Assembly: GCA_944389015.1 (NCBI GenBank) | Contig: CALXKS010000065.1 | Coordinates: forward strand, 1-64,000 | Direction of reading: 5' to 3' | DNA from: an uncultured Spirochaetaceae bacterium | GTDB lineage: Bacteria > Spirochaetota > Spirochaetia > Sphaerochaetales > Sphaerochaetaceae | Length of the DNA stretch: 64,000 nucleotides | In this document: positions 63,346 through 64,000 of the stretch, piece after piece | How positions within the stretch are numbered: the stretch's first letter is position 1 | Layout: every line of letters begins with the position of its first letter | Notes under the pieces: generated by a model | Told to the model about the DNA's origin: nothing | What the model saw: the letters and a program-made list of their open reading frames with translations, nothing else | Databases searched by the model: none | Program-made: the position numbers and the translations under genes

Positions 63346-64000
63346 CAGTTTCCCCTCCTTGTTCTTACGCTCTCGATATCAGGGGTGAAAAGCTCCCTGA
63401 GATCATTGAGGCCAAGGTGCATAAGCGCCATTCTATCGATGCCGAGGCCCCATGCAAGCACTGGCACATCGATGCCAAGTGCCTTCGTAACCTCAGGTCT
63501 GAATATCCCGGAACCACCGAGCTCAAACCATCCAAGCACCGGATGCTTGATATGCACCTCGATAGATGGCTCTGTGAACGGGAAGTAGCCCGGAACATAC
63601 TTCACCTCTTCCGCTCCTGCAATCTCCTCCGCGAACATCTTCAGAAGTCCGAGAAGGTTTCTGAGATTGACATCCTCTCCAAGCACGATTCCCTCTGTCT
63701 GATAGAAATCCGCTCCGTGGGTCGCATCTACCTGATCATATCTGAAACAGCGTACAACACCGAAATACTTGCCTGGGATATGGGCCTTGGTAAGCTGATG
63801 GGCAGAGAGGACAGTACCCTGGCTTCTGAGGACCTGGCGCCTTGTGAATTCATGGTCGAATGTATATCCCCAGCCTCTTGAACCGGTTTTCCAGCCATTC
63901 TCATGGGTTGCTGCAACCTGTGAAAGCCATGGCTCCTCGATCTTCTTGCAGTGCACTGGATCCTTTACATAGTAGACATCGTGGATATCCCTCGCGGAAT
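63345..64000 (-). CDS. pheS: Phenylalanyl-tRNA synthetase alpha subunit, 3' part
   Basis: The frame is open to the window edge; 218 C-terminal residues are visible. It includes the start of the catalytic domain (ARDIHDVYYVKDP), VVRCFRYDQVDATHGADFYQTEG (class II motif 2 region) and WGLGIDRMALMHLGLNDLREL (motif 3). The 5' part and start lie outside. It forms the catalytic subunit with pheT. Confidence 0.94.
   Translation of the reverse strand, partial: SARDIHDVYYVKDPVHCKKIEEPWLSQVAATHENGWKTGSRGWGYTFDHEFTRRQVLRSQGTVLSAHQLTKAHIPGKYFGVVRCFRYDQVDATHGADFYQTEGIVLGEDVNLRNLLGLLKMFAEEIAGAEEVKYVPGYFPFTEPSIEVHIKHPVLGWFELGGSGIFRPEVTKALGIDVPVLAWGLGIDRMALMHLGLNDLRELFTPDIESVRTRRGN

Noticed and set aside
1-64000. 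CRISPR array or insertion-sequence ends
   Set aside because: No regularly spaced direct repeats and no transposase-like protein or paired terminal repeats were seen.

Overview
The window looks like chromosomal core DNA of a host-associated or anaerobic spirochaete of the Sphaerochaeta/Treponema kind. The case rests on several markers read together: the order ispE-spoVG-tRNA-Gln-rplY-pth-tilS-ftsH, which resembles the Borrelia/Treponema arrangement; an archaeal-type PheRS beta chain of 567 residues; a long type-2-like IleRS; an exported MTA/SAH nucleosidase; and lipoproteins and coiled-coil proteins without recognisable families. There is no prophage, no intact insertion sequence and no CRISPR array. 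The only accessory-looking material is a RloA/RloB-type pair at the left edge and a frameshifted ATPase remnant near 28.6 kb.

Layout. 0-2 kb: RloB/RloA pair (minus). 2.2-5.5 kb: CsgG/LpoB-like lipoprotein, divergent PdxA-like protein and a KamA-like radical SAM protein (minus). 5.7-6.8 kb: secreted MTA/SAH nucleosidase and a possible 47-residue acidic protein. 6.8-12 kb: a COG2984/4120/1101-type ABC importer with two tandem binding proteins, then a MATE pump. 12-15.6 kb: class I ribonucleotide reductase. 15.7-18.2 kb: two-component system and a NimA-like flavoprotein. 18.4-22.8 kb: purB, DedA-like, AlaX-like, TRIC-like genes and a spirochaete-type hypothetical. 22.9-23.15 kb: an unidentified multi-hairpin RNA with its own promoter and terminator. 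23.2-28.4 kb: ileS-lipoprotein-fmdB-trpS. 28.9-32.5 kb: cca, rpmF-acpP-rnc, yidD, udk. 32.5-41 kb: galM, lepA, ftsH, tilS, pth, rplY, tRNA-Gln, spoVG, ispE. 41-48.6 kb: HAD phosphatase, RluA-type synthase, PHP phosphatase, coiled-coil protein, DbpA-type RNA-binding protein, metallo-hydrolase, DksA-like protein, ThrH and an AI-2E-type permease. 48.7-53.5 kb: 2-hydroxyacid dehydrogenase, SurA-like foldase, DUF2804 and a YeiH permease. 53.5-58.7 kb: RecA-like P-loop protein and a MacAB-TolC-like system. 58.7-61.6 kb: phosphohexomutase and NahK-like sugar kinase. 61.6-64 kb: pheT and a truncated pheS.

Two genome-style features stand out. First, many first-in-operon genes have no Shine-Dalgarno and instead carry a -10 box (often TGn-TATNNT) ending 6-7 nt before the start codon, which is the geometry of leaderless mRNAs. 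The tRNA-Gln promoter has the same nine-base -10 element (TGCTATCTT) as one of them. Second, almost every convergent gene pair overlaps tail to tail or abuts, leaving no room for a conventional terminator between them.
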